Assembly: GCF_011742925.1 (NCBI RefSeq)
Contig: NZ_WAEL01000006.1
Coordinates: 434,001-498,000, forward strand
Direction: 5' to 3'
Origin: Fibrivirga algicola
GTDB lineage: Bacteria; Bacteroidota; Bacteroidia; Cytophagales; Spirosomataceae
DNA length: 64,000 nt
This document shows, one piece after another, positions 25,155 through 33,948 of the stretch; within the stretch, counting starts at the first letter, position 1; the number at the start of each line of letters is the position of its first letter. The notes under the pieces were generated by a model. The model worked only from the letters and a program-made list of their open reading frames with translations. It did no database searches and was not told where the DNA came from. The position numbers and the translations under genes are program-made.

Positions 25155-28100
25155 TCACTGTTTCACAAGATGTTGCTCAGCGTACCTGGCGGGCGATACG
25201 CCGTGTAACTCCTTGAACGACACCGAAAAATTATTGACGTTGGCAAAGCCGGTTGCAAAGGCTACTTCCGATACGGTCAGTCCTTTCGTCGCCAGTAAAG
25301 TAGCCGCTTGTTTCAGACGAATAGTACGTATCAAATCCCGCGTCGTTGAATTAGTGAGTTCTTTTAATTTTCGATGTAAATGAACGCGACTTATACCAAT
25401 CTCGCTGGCAATCATTTCAACACTCAGTTCCGGATTGGCTATATTTTTATTGATCAGTAAGTGTACTTTTTCTAGCAACTTGACATCGGCTGATTTGATC
25501 GTTATTTTCGAAATAAATTCTGCCTGATATTGTTGTTCACTTTCGTTATTTCGAATAAGCTGCCGGTTTTTTATCAAGCTCTTAATTGTCTTTAAGAGAA
25601 TATCGATATTAAACGGTTTTGTGATGTAGGCGTCGGCCCCCAACTCAAGACCCAGTGCATTGCTTGATTCCTCTGTTTTAGCTGTTAGTAAAATAATTGG
25701 GATGTGGTTGATCAGGGGGTTGGCCCTCAGCTTTCGGCATAGAGTCATTCCGTCCATCACGGGCATCATTACATCGCTAACCACAAGGTCAGGTTTTTCT
25801 TTCAGGATACCTTTATACGCATCTTCTCCATTAGGGTAGGCAAAAACGGTGTATTCGTTTGATAATTCCTCGGCAAGATACGTGCATATTTCGCTGTCGT
25901 CGTCTGCAATAACTATGCGCCGCGCCTTCTTCCTGAGTCTGGCTTCGGGCTGGTCAGTTTCCGCTGATAGCAATGCAGGCAGCTGACCAGGTGGAAGTTC
26001 GATCGCGGGAGCAAGTGTTTCATCGACAGTAGATTCAACGGGAATTAGCAGTAGAAAACGGCAACCGACGGGGTCCATGTTTTCAGCTCTGATCGTGCCG
26101 CCATGCAGTTCAACCAATTGCTTTACTAAATGCAGGCCAATGCCCGTTCCCTGCTGATTATAGCCCCGGTGGTCTTCTGATTGATAGAAGCACTCAAATA
26201 TTTGTTCGGTCTCCTGTTCACTGATACAATGCCCCGAGTCTTCGATAGCTATCGCCAGAGCAGGCAGCTCATTGACTGTCTGGCCCCTGGTTATACTCAA
26301 TGCGACCCGGATATGGCCCCCGGCTGGGGTAAATTTGAACGCATTGGCCAGGACATTGATCAGAACTTTATCAAAATTATGGGGATCAATGCGGGAAAAA
26401 ACGTGATCGGCTGGGAAATCAGTAATGAATTGGATTTGTTTTGCCTGAATTTGTTCTTCGAAAAGTTGACAGATCTCCTTCGTGAACTGTGTCATCTCTA
26501 CATTGGTAAGCTGCAGGGCCATTTGACCCTTCTCTATTTTACGAATATCCATCAACTGATTCACCAGATCGAGTATTCGTTTCGTGTTACGCCCCATGAT
26601 CGTATACAAGTGGCTACGTTCTTCATCCTGGTCGTTGTTAATGAGTTTTTGTAATGGACTAACAACAAGGGTCAGCGGCGTACGAATTTCGTGGGCTATA
26701 TTGATAAAAAACTGAAGCTTGGCCTCGTTAATCTCTTCCTGCCGCTGGTGAGCCAGTACTTCTTTTTTTATGCGTTGACGATTCCTGATCGTTCGGGCAA
26801 TCACTACTGCAAGCAGCAAGGCTACCCCAGCATAAATAAATTTTGCCCAAACTGATAAATACCAAACCGGGTGAATAATGACCGCCACCTGACGGATGGG
26901 AGAAAGATCGTCATTGAATTTTGCGCGTAACCGAAATTCGTAACTGCCAGGAGCCAAATTGTCGAATGTTAACCGGTTGCTTCCCGGCCTTAATTCTTCC
27001 CACGCATTATTGTTGATAGAATATTGATATGAAACGCGTTCCGCATCCACAAAATCCATTGTGGAAAATTCTAGCGTGAACGAATTGTCGTGATGTGCCA
27101 GGTTAAATTCTCTGGCGTTTGTCACGGTCGTATCAACAACCTGAAAGCTGCCCGATTGGGTACCTTTTTTGACGGGTTTATCCCGAATGTACAGGTCAAC
27201 GATTTGTACCGCCAGGCGCTTGTTGGCCACACGAATTTCGGCGGGCTTAAAGTAGGTCACGCCGTTTACACCGCCGAAATACAATTCGCCGGTACTGCTG
27301 ATCAGTGAGGCCCCCCGGCTGAATTCATTGCCCTGCAAGCCATCCGACGAATAGAAGTTGGTGAATGTGCTGCCTTCTACATTCATCTTCGATAGGCCAC
27401 GGTTGGTGCTGAGCCATAGGTCTCCCAGTCTATCTCCCCGTATGGCCCAGATCAGGTTACTTGGCAAGCCATTATCCGCATCGAAAGAGGTGATTTTTTT
27501 CGATGAGCGGTTCATTTTTTTTAAGCCCTGCGACGTACCTATCCATAAATTGCCCTTGTCGTCTTCGAAGAGAGAATACACTACTGTGCCGGGAAGCAGC
27601 CGATTGGTGCCCAGCGTAGAGACAAAATTTTCGGTGTCCAGATCCAGGCAGCCGAGTCCGTCAAAAGTGCCGATAAACAGTTTGTTGTCTTTTGTTACCA
27701 GCAGGCAGTTGATCCAGCTATTGGGCAGGTAATTCAATTCGGGTCGGTATAGCTTTCCCGGAAGAGCGTCGAAATTTTTGACGGTCCCTGTATTCAGATC
27801 CATCCGGAACATACCCGAACCCATGGTGGCAATCCAGAGCCGTTGCCGGGCATCTTCTCTGATGCTGAACACCCGCTGTACGTTGTCGCCCCGCTTATCA
27901 ATCAGTTTGGTTATGTATGTGCTTTTGCCGGTATTTCGGTCGAATCGGGACAAGCCATTCAGATAAGAACCCAACCAGAGATTTTTTTGCGAATCTTCGT
28001 GGATCGCCAGAATGTTTGACGGAGCCGTACCGCCTTCTTTATCGGTCTGGTAGTGTACGCTCGCGTTGCCGCCGGCCGGCAACGCATACAGACCGTCGCT

Positions 28101-29204
28101 ATCGGTGCCTACCCAGAGCGTTCCCTGACTATCGTGTGCCAGCGCCATCACGGCACTCGACCCAATTGATCTCCGGCTGACTGATTTGTAGCCAATGTAG
28201 CCGAACCGATTGGTGTTGCCTGCCAGAAGTAGCAGGCCTTTCTGATAGATGCCGATCCAGATATTACCCGCTTTATCTTCCAGCATGGTGTTCACCTTCG
28301 ACCGCGAAAAATCGAAACTTGTTACGCTGGGCTCCAGATCAAGAATGTTGTTAGATACCGGGTCGAAATACTTCATACCCTTCCCGCTGGTGGCCACCAC
28401 GATCTGGTTGTTCCGATTTACAAGCAAGTCGGCGACCGGTAAGTCGGTGCGTCCGTTATAGGGAATCGGAATAAACGTTTTACCGGCTGGGTCGAAACGG
28501 TATAACCCACTGCTCATGTTGCCCACAAACAGCCGGCCGTAGCTGTCCTGGCAGATGCTGCTAATGACGTTGTTTTGTGATTTCTTTGAGACGAAGTAGG
28601 CGTTTACTGACTGGCTGCTGAATCGATACAGACCTTTATCTTCCGTTGATACCCATAAATTTTGCTCGTTGTCTTCCAGTAGCTTAATAATCAGTTCACT
28701 GGGTGCGTTAGTCTGGATTTTTTGTCCTACTAGCGTGCCGCCTTTTCGCCCTAATCTGAAGGTGCCGTGCCCAGACGTACCTACCAGCACCTCGCCGTTT
28801 TTTCGCTGGCAGATTGTAGAGACATTAGCGCTGATCGATATGCCTGAAGGGAGGATCAGTGGGATCCGATGAAAAGCCTCGGTTGCCGGGTCGTAGTACT
28901 GTAGTCCCTGAATGGAACCGACGTACATACGGCCGTTTTTATCGCCAAGGAGCGCATGAACCTGATTGTTCAACAGGCTCGACGAATCCGTTTTATCGTG
29001 TCGATACACGGTGAATTTGATACCATCGAATCGATTGAGGCCGTCTTCGGTCGCAATCCAGACAAACCCATTCCGGTCCTGATGGATGTCTGTTACCAGA
29101 CTACCCGACAGCCCCGTTTCAACCGTGAACAGCTTGCCCGACTGGGCCAAAGCGATACACGGCCACCACAGCCAAAGCAGTAAGAGCAAACGTTTACAAG
29201 CCAT
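25155..29204 (-). CDS. Hybrid two-component system regulator (HTCS), xylan sensor
   Basis: A 1349-residue one-protein signalling system. Signal peptide 1-20, a periplasmic double beta-propeller of Reg_prop repeats (about 25-680, repeated as WIATEDGLNRFD, LWVGTDSDGLY, NLWIGTSQGL), a Y_Y_Y domain about 700-782, one membrane helix about 787-804, HisKA with His838 in AHEIRTPLT, HATPase with Asn954 and GTGIGLHLV, receiver about 1095-1215 with Asp1144 in VVSDVMMP and Lys1196, then an AraC helix-turn-helix about 1250-1349. The G1 box reads DSGHCIS, with Cys where most kinases have Gly. Such regulators bind an oligosaccharide and activate the susCD promoter. Its place between xyn10C and the enzyme genes marks it as the regulator of the whole locus. 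Confidence 0.95.
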   Translation of the reverse strand: MACKRLLLLLWLWWPCIALAQSGKLFTVETGLSGSLVTDIHQDRNGFVWIATEDGLNRFDGIKFTVYRHDKTDSSSLLNNQVHALLGDKNGRMYVGSIQGLQYYDPATEAFHRIPLILPSGISISANVSTICQRKNGEVLVGTSGHGTFRLGRKGGTLVGQKIQTNAPSELIIKLLEDNEQNLWVSTEDKGLYRFSSQSVNAYFVSKKSQNNVISSICQDSYGRLFVGNMSSGLYRFDPAGKTFIPIPYNGRTDLPVADLLVNRNNQIVVATSGKGMKYFDPVSNNILDLEPSVTSFDFSRSKVNTMLEDKAGNIWIGIYQKGLLLLAGNTNRFGYIGYKSVSRRSIGSSAVMALAHDSQGTLWVGTDSDGLYALPAGGNASVHYQTDKEGGTAPSNILAIHEDSQKNLWLGSYLNGLSRFDRNTGKSTYITKLIDKRGDNVQRVFSIREDARQRLWIATMGSGMFRMDLNTGTVKNFDALPGKLYRPELNYLPNSWINCLLVTKDNKLFIGTFDGLGCLDLDTENFVSTLGTNRLLPGTVVYSLFEDDKGNLWIGTSQGLKKMNRSSKKITSFDADNGLPSNLIWAIRGDRLGDLWLSTNRGLSKMNVEGSTFTNFYSSDGLQGNEFSRGASLISSTGELYFGGVNGVTYFKPAEIRVANKRLAVQIVDLYIRDKPVKKGTQSGSFQVVDTTVTNAREFNLAHHDNSFTLEFSTMDFVDAERVSYQYSINNNAWEELRPGSNRLTFDNLAPGSYEFRLRAKFNDDLSPIRQVAVIIHPVWYLSVWAKFIYAGVALLLAVVIARTIRNRQRIKKEVLAHQRQEEINEAKLQFFINIAHEIRTPLTLVVSPLQKLINNDQDEERSHLYTIMGRNTKRILDLVNQLMDIRKIEKGQMALQLTNVEMTQFTKEICQLFEEQIQAKQIQFITDFPADHVFSRIDPHNFDKVLINVLANAFKFTPAGGHIRVALSITRGQTVNELPALAIAIEDSGHCISEQETEQIFECFYQSEDHRGYNQQGTGIGLHLVKQLVELHGGTIRAENMDPVGCRFLLLIPVESTVDETLAPAIELPPGQLPALLSAETDQPEARLRKKARRIVIADDDSEICTYLAEELSNEYTVFAYPNGEDAYKGILKEKPDLVVSDVMMPVMDGMTLCRKLRANPLINHIPIILLTAKTEESSNALGLELGADAYITKPFNIDILLKTIKSLIKNRQLIRNNESEQQYQAEFISKITIKSADVKLLEKVHLLINKNIANPELSVEMIASEIGISRVHLHRKLKELTNSTTRDLIRTIRLKQAATLLATKGLTVSEVAFATGFANVNNFSVSFKELHGVSPARYAEQHLVKQ

Positions 29205-29327
29205 ATAGGGTAACGATGAGTTGCTTAGTTGATAGTGCCGCCAGCGGGGCTACGTTGCTATATGGTTTTTATCCAGCTTTATACTTCAAAAAACCAAACA
29301 GCCAGACTGTGACGGGCTAAAACGACA

Positions 29328-29366
29328 TTTTTCGTCACCCCACCGGGCAGGCGGAATGACGAAAAA
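29328..29366. repeat. Stem-loop between xyn10C and the HTCS gene
   Basis: TTTTTCGTCA at 29328-29337 pairs exactly with 29357-29366 over a 19-base loop. In the minus-strand transcript the stem comes 36 bases after the xyn10C stop. There is no T-run after it, so it may slow rather than end transcription. A further 8-bp repeat, CCATATAG/CTATATGG (29201-29208 and 29258-29265), could pair across the HTCS start codon. Confidence 0.5.
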
Positions 29367-29402
29367 CAACGGGGTCAATCAATATGTCGGGTGCGTTACT
29401 CC

Positions 29403-31082
29403 TTATTTAAATTCTGCACTTATATCGCGGCCGGCCAATCCGTTGGCAAAACCACCGTATGACAGTTTTCGGTTGTAATCGCGTTTCCAGAGACCAATCG
29501 GCTCTCCAGCCCGCCATGTTGCTGCATCGGCACTATCCATCGGGCTCCACATCGTAATGCCGTAGCGTTGTTTGGCCGGTACAAGCTCCATGTATTTTTT
29601 GATCACGTACTCGTACAGATCGGCCTGCGCCTTATACTGGGCGGTAGTTGCAGCGGCCGTTTTGATGCCGTTTCCAATGGCTATGTCCAGTTCGGAAATT
29701 TTGATCAGCTTGCCCGTAGCCGCCAGCAGTTGAAACATCTGGTCGATGTTCTCGCGCTTCGTGTCCAGCGTCATGTGCATCTGGGTACCGATACCGTCCA
29801 CCTTAGCACCGTTGGCCTCGATGTAATTGACATACTCGATCAGCCCTCTGCATTTGTCCAGGTTAGCTTCCAGATTATTGTCATTGATAAACAGTACATC
29901 ATCTGCGTTGCCGTTCAAACGGGCCAGTTTAAACGCTCTGACCGCGTAATCTTTGCCCAGGTAATCCTGCCAGTAGAACTCATCTGTAGCTAGCGTGGTC
30001 CGGCCTGCGGCGGTTTTCAGGGTCGTCGGTTTGGCGTCGTCCATTGGCTCGTTGACCACGTTCCAGGCTTTCACATACGATTTAGTCTGGCTCACCATCT
30101 CCGTAATCCATTTGTCCATGGCTCCCCCGATGATGCGCGTTTTCTCGTCGGCGCTCAACTGAAGAATAACGGGCTTCCGGTACTGGGTCGATCGGGGGTT
30201 CAGCCGAACCTCGTCGAGGTAATATGTACCTGGGGTGGTCCCCATGTCAAAACGCAAGGCCTGCAATGCACCCGCCGATTTGATATTCCACTCCACGTAC
30301 TGCCAGTTTGGTGTGGTAATCACGTCGGGCTGGTACTGTACGTCGGCACCCGTTCCCACGGTTGAACACCGGAATTTGCCCGGCGCGTCAGACTTGACGA
30401 AGAACGAGAGCGTGTACTCACCCACCGGAACAGGGGCGGTCGTGAAGTCGGCGGCTAGCTGGGCATCCCAGGGGTTTGCTTTGGCGGCATGTGTGTAGCG
30501 CAGACTTTTCGCGCCTACCAGCCCGCTGCTAACGATGTCGCGTGTGCTGGCCGCTCCCAACGAGTTCCATCCGGTCTGGTTCTGTTCGAACGAGCCGTTG
30601 ATGTAGTTCACCCGTTTGTCGGTCGGGTCGAAGTCGACACCGGCAAGCAGCAGGCTGTTGAGGTAAGAAGCGTTCTGGTTGGCGTGCCAGGCGAGGGTAT
30701 GTCCGTGCACACTAACGCCAGCCGCCTGCGCTGCCTTGAGCAGGTTAGTGACGTTGGTCAGATCCAGCTTGCCATCCGACTTTACCACGGCCCCGTGCTT
30801 CATGTCGTAGCCGGGCGTAATGTCGTTGAAGTTGCTGTTGATCATGCGGTAGGCCACGCCCCGCGCCATGTAGTCGGCCAGGGCTACGCCCGCGCCCAAC
30901 TTGAAATTGGGGGTGCTGGCCGGGTTCAGGTACGTCTTTAAGGTGGCGTATTTGTTGACTGGCTCCAGCATGGCAATGCTTTCGGGCTTGGCCAGCACGA
31001 AATCGCCTTTATCGGGCCGACAGGCTGCCGACCACGCAGCCAGGAGCGTCAGCAGGGTTATCGTTTTCAATGAGGATGTCAT
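29403..31082 (-). CDS. xyn10C: GH10 xylanase lipoprotein with CBM inserted in the barrel
   Basis: A 559-residue lipoprotein (hydrophobic 8-20, Cys21 in WSAAC). The GH10 barrel starts at about 45 (LKTYLNPASTPNFKLGAGV), runs to GHTLAWHANQ near 128-136, is interrupted by a carbohydrate-binding module of about 140 residues (158-298: VNYINGSFEQNQTGWN, SLRYTHAA, YYLDEVRLNP) and resumes with acid/base Glu345 in WNVVNEPMDD and nucleophile Glu464 in ISELDIAIG. An insert at this loop is known from surface GH10 enzymes of Bacteroidetes xylan loci, where it binds xylan (CBM4/22-like). It is 25 bases after the DUF1735-type protein, the position xyn10C has in the conserved xusABCDE-xyn10C cluster. Likely displayed on the cell surface, making the first cuts. 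Confidence 0.93.
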   Translation of the reverse strand: MTSSLKTITLLTLLAAWSAACRPDKGDFVLAKPESIAMLEPVNKYATLKTYLNPASTPNFKLGAGVALADYMARGVAYRMINSNFNDITPGYDMKHGAVVKSDGKLDLTNVTNLLKAAQAAGVSVHGHTLAWHANQNASYLNSLLLAGVDFDPTDKRVNYINGSFEQNQTGWNSLGAASTRDIVSSGLVGAKSLRYTHAAKANPWDAQLAADFTTAPVPVGEYTLSFFVKSDAPGKFRCSTVGTGADVQYQPDVITTPNWQYVEWNIKSAGALQALRFDMGTTPGTYYLDEVRLNPRSTQYRKPVILQLSADEKTRIIGGAMDKWITEMVSQTKSYVKAWNVVNEPMDDAKPTTLKTAAGRTTLATDEFYWQDYLGKDYAVRAFKLARLNGNADDVLFINDNNLEANLDKCRGLIEYVNYIEANGAKVDGIGTQMHMTLDTKRENIDQMFQLLAATGKLIKISELDIAIGNGIKTAAATTAQYKAQADLYEYVIKKYMELVPAKQRYGITMWSPMDSADAATWRAGEPIGLWKRDYNRKLSYGGFANGLAGRDISAEFK

Positions 31083-31107
31083 GATGCGCTACGCGGTTTA
31101 GGGTGGC

Positions 31108-32145
31108 TTACTGGTAGACCGGAATAAACGTTTCGGCCACAACGCCCCGGTTGCGCACAACCAGGGTGTCGGTCGTGGTCAGGTGAGCATTGTTGAAATC
31201 GACTTCGTAGTTGAGATGAAGCACGTCGCGGTCCTGGTTGCCCCAGCTTTTCACGTCGCCCCGCTTCACAAACCGGCCCGTGCCTTTAACCGTGTAGTCC
31301 GTGGCATCGGTCGTAATGGTGCAGTTGTTGGCCTCGTCGAATGTCAGGATCAGCCGATAGGGCATATCGGTACCGGTGACGCTTTTGATCGCGTTGCTGA
31401 ACACCACCTGTTTCAGGGAGCGGGTTGTTACGTTGCACACTTCACTATTTTCGATGTAAACACCCCGGCGCACCTGGGTCTTGTTGATGGCCGTGTTGCC
31501 CGCTTTGCCGGTAATCACATCCTTGCCGCGCCGCAGGTACGTAGCATGCCAGGGATTTATGTACTTCACGGCGTAGAGAATGTAATCTTTAGGCGTGATA
31601 TCCCAGTCGCTGCCAACCGTCCGGCGGGGCGATGCCAGCGCGGTTTTACCCCGCAACAGCGAGTCGGCATTCTGAACTTTGTTCATCACCACTGGTATCA
31701 CGTAGGTGTTCCGGATAGCGGCCGGATCGGCAAAAAACGCGTCGGTCAGTTGCACTTCTACGCCACCCGAGATGCTGCCTTTCGGAATAATAATCTGGTT
31801 AGCGGCCAGGCTGTAGTAGTTGGCCGGCATGGGCAGCACTTTCTGGCTGCTGTTGTTAAACACCAGCCTGTCGCAGAGGGAATTGTCGACTTTGATATCG
31901 ACGGTGATGTCTGACTTATTGGTGTATGCGCCGCCTTTTGTCGCCATGATTTTGCACTTGTAGGCGTTGTCGAGCGAGGTATCGTAGAGGTCTTCTCCGA
32001 GCGTAATGGTGCGCACGGGCGATTGATACGCGAAATAGACCGTCGTGTACTCGAAGTCAGGGAATACCCATTCCTCGTTCTTGCAGGAACTGAACAGCGC
32101 CATTCCTGCCAATACGATGAGCGTATGTAATTTCTTCACCTTCAT
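31108..32145 (-). CDS. xusE: BT_3987/DUF1735-type surface glycan-binding lipoprotein (XusE-like)
   Basis: A 345-residue lipoprotein with Cys21 after ALFSS. The N-terminal domain (about 25-185) has the DUF1735 pattern: TVYFAYQSPVRTITLGED, KSDITVDIKVDN, PANYYSLAANQIIIPKGS and YVIPVVM. The C-terminal half (about 190-345; YINPWHATYLRRGKD, RFVKRGDVKSWGNQDRDVLH) resembles the DUF5627/lipocalin-like partner domain of such proteins. No catalytic residues are evident. These proteins work beside SusD as extra surface sugar-binding subunits. It lies 24 bases after susD and 25 before xyn10C, exactly the order of xusD-xusE-xyn10C. Function is inferred from family and position; the binding specificity for xylan was not shown by sequence. 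Confidence 0.85.
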   Translation of the reverse strand: MKVKKLHTLIVLAGMALFSSCKNEEWVFPDFEYTTVYFAYQSPVRTITLGEDLYDTSLDNAYKCKIMATKGGAYTNKSDITVDIKVDNSLCDRLVFNNSSQKVLPMPANYYSLAANQIIIPKGSISGGVEVQLTDAFFADPAAIRNTYVIPVVMNKVQNADSLLRGKTALASPRRTVGSDWDITPKDYILYAVKYINPWHATYLRRGKDVITGKAGNTAINKTQVRRGVYIENSEVCNVTTRSLKQVVFSNAIKSVTGTDMPYRLILTFDEANNCTITTDATDYTVKGTGRFVKRGDVKSWGNQDRDVLHLNYEVDFNNAHLTTTDTLVVRNRGVVAETFIPVYQ

Positions 32146-32169
32146 GATTGATTCGTGTTGTTGGGTACG

Positions 32170-33915
32170 TTACCAGCCTTTGTTTTGAACGAGTGACTTC
32201 CACTTCAGTAGTTCGCCGTATGGAATCGGGCCGTGGTTCATGTGTGCCGCGTAAGCTCTGTTTTCCACCGGAATCACGACATAGTTTCCGGCTGTGATCT
32301 GAATCCCGTTGGCCGTTTCGGTGAGCTTTTCGCTCCAGCGGCGCAGGTCCCAGAACCGGAATCCTTCGAAGCACAGCTCCAGGCGGCGTTCGTTTCGGAT
32401 AAGCTGGCGCATATCGGCCTGGGTCTGCACGGTGTTCAGGTACGCGTCGCCGTTGGTGGTGCCAATACCGGCCCGCTGGCGAATGGCCCTGATTACGTCA
32501 CGTGCCGAGAAACCAACTGTGCCCGCTGCATCCGGTCCCCAGGCTTCGTTGGCTGCTTCAGCATACGCCAGGAAAATCTCGGTGTACCGGATACGGGTTG
32601 TGTAATGCCGCTGGTCGTTGATCCCGATGGGGTTCAGGTTCACGTCGGCCCGCAGCAGCTTCCGCATGTAGTAGCCTGTGCGCGTCGACGTTTCGATCTG
32701 GTTGACGGCATCGTTGCCACTGCCTGTCTCGGTTCTGACCACCGTGTTTGATGGCCCGAGGGTGCTGCCGTTGGTCACGATATAGCGCTGCAAACGAGGG
32801 TCACGCCCGGCATAAGGGGCCTGCGCGTTGTAGCCACTGGCTGGTGAGCCGATGGGGTAACCGTTGGCCATCGGGAAGGCGTCGACCAGATTCTGCGTGG
32901 GGTTGATGCGGCCCCGGCCAAAAAGTGAAGGCGGGTAATTGTCTTCCTCCAGATTCCGGCTGTTCGATGCGTCGCTCCGCCAGAGAATCTCCGGTGGGTT
33001 AATGCCCGCTCCGAGGCTGTTGATCTCGGCCCGGTTGTCGTACCACGTAACGCCGTTAGCGGCTAATCGGGCTGGCCCGCCAATCAGCTTCAGCACCTCG
33101 CCCGCGTAGTTGGCGGCATCCGCCCAGGTAGTGGTTGTGCCGCTTTTGTAAGCTGGGCTGGCGGCAAACAGGGCGGCCTGTGCGCGAATGGCTTTGGCAA
33201 TACGGGCCGTCATCCGCAGGCGTGAGTACTGCCCAAACACACGGGTATACTCTTCCGGCGTAACGCCAACGTACTTGGTGGGTACCTGCGCCTGCGTAGA
33301 AACGTCTTCGTAGTCGAGTGGCAACAGCTCTTCGGCTTGCTTGATGTCACTGTAAAACTGTTGCATGCAGGCTTCAAACGTAGCCCGGGGCTGGTTGAAG
33401 TCCGACTTCGTATCCTGAGGTTGAGTCAGGATCGGAACGCCCAGCAATTCGCCGCTGTTCGACCAACCGCCGTGGGCCCGCAGCAGCTGGAACATGTAGA
33501 AAGCGCGCAGCCCGTAGGCCTCACCCTTGATGCGGTCTCTGAACATCTGAGCGGCTTTTGGGTCAGTTGCCCAGGTCACCTTGTCGACCTCCGACAGCAT
33601 GGTGTTCAGGTACTGAATAGCCGCCGTACTGTTCACCCACTGATCGGCCGGGTTAAAGTTGGCCGTCCATTGGCCGGTAGCCACTTTCTGATAGGCGTTG
33701 TTTTTGTCGTTGCTGACCGCGTCGTCGGTGGCCACGTCGTTGAACGACAGACCGGGCAGACGGGTGTAGCCGTTGAGCAGGAAGCCCTGGGCAAAGGTCA
33801 CCTCTTTATACATGGCCTCCTTACCGGGCAGGTTTTCAACCTCAGGTTCCAGCAGATCGGCGCAGCCCATCAATGACAGGCTCGCGGCGAACAGGGCAGG
33901 TAAGTATCTTTTCAT
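32170..33915 (-). CDS. xusD: SusD/RagB-family outer-membrane lipoprotein (XusD-like)
   Basis: A 581-residue lipoprotein (Cys18 in SLMGC). SusD proteins bind oligosaccharide on the outside and cap their SusC channel. The N-terminal SusD-like part has YGLRAFYMFQLLRAHGG (about 155), the tetratricopeptide helices of the family, and GVPILTQPQD; the C-terminal RagB part holds YTTRIRYTEIFLAYAEAANEA and the ending RNERRLELCFEGFRFWDLRRW, followed by the typical PIP-like VVIPVENRAY and IPYGELLKWKSL. It follows the 1009-residue SusC by 33 bases, so the two are a pair, and precedes xusE by 24. This is the second SusCD pair of the xylan locus. Family certain; symbol from gene order. Confidence 0.93.
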   Translation of the reverse strand: MKRYLPALFAASLSLMGCADLLEPEVENLPGKEAMYKEVTFAQGFLLNGYTRLPGLSFNDVATDDAVSNDKNNAYQKVATGQWTANFNPADQWVNSTAAIQYLNTMLSEVDKVTWATDPKAAQMFRDRIKGEAYGLRAFYMFQLLRAHGGWSNSGELLGVPILTQPQDTKSDFNQPRATFEACMQQFYSDIKQAEELLPLDYEDVSTQAQVPTKYVGVTPEEYTRVFGQYSRLRMTARIAKAIRAQAALFAASPAYKSGTTTTWADAANYAGEVLKLIGGPARLAANGVTWYDNRAEINSLGAGINPPEILWRSDASNSRNLEEDNYPPSLFGRGRINPTQNLVDAFPMANGYPIGSPASGYNAQAPYAGRDPRLQRYIVTNGSTLGPSNTVVRTETGSGNDAVNQIETSTRTGYYMRKLLRADVNLNPIGINDQRHYTTRIRYTEIFLAYAEAANEAWGPDAAGTVGFSARDVIRAIRQRAGIGTTNGDAYLNTVQTQADMRQLIRNERRLELCFEGFRFWDLRRWSEKLTETANGIQITAGNYVVIPVENRAYAAHMNHGPIPYGELLKWKSLVQNKGW

Positions 33916-33948
33916 AAATATTGAGCTAGCCAGAAAGCTAAAAGCTGG

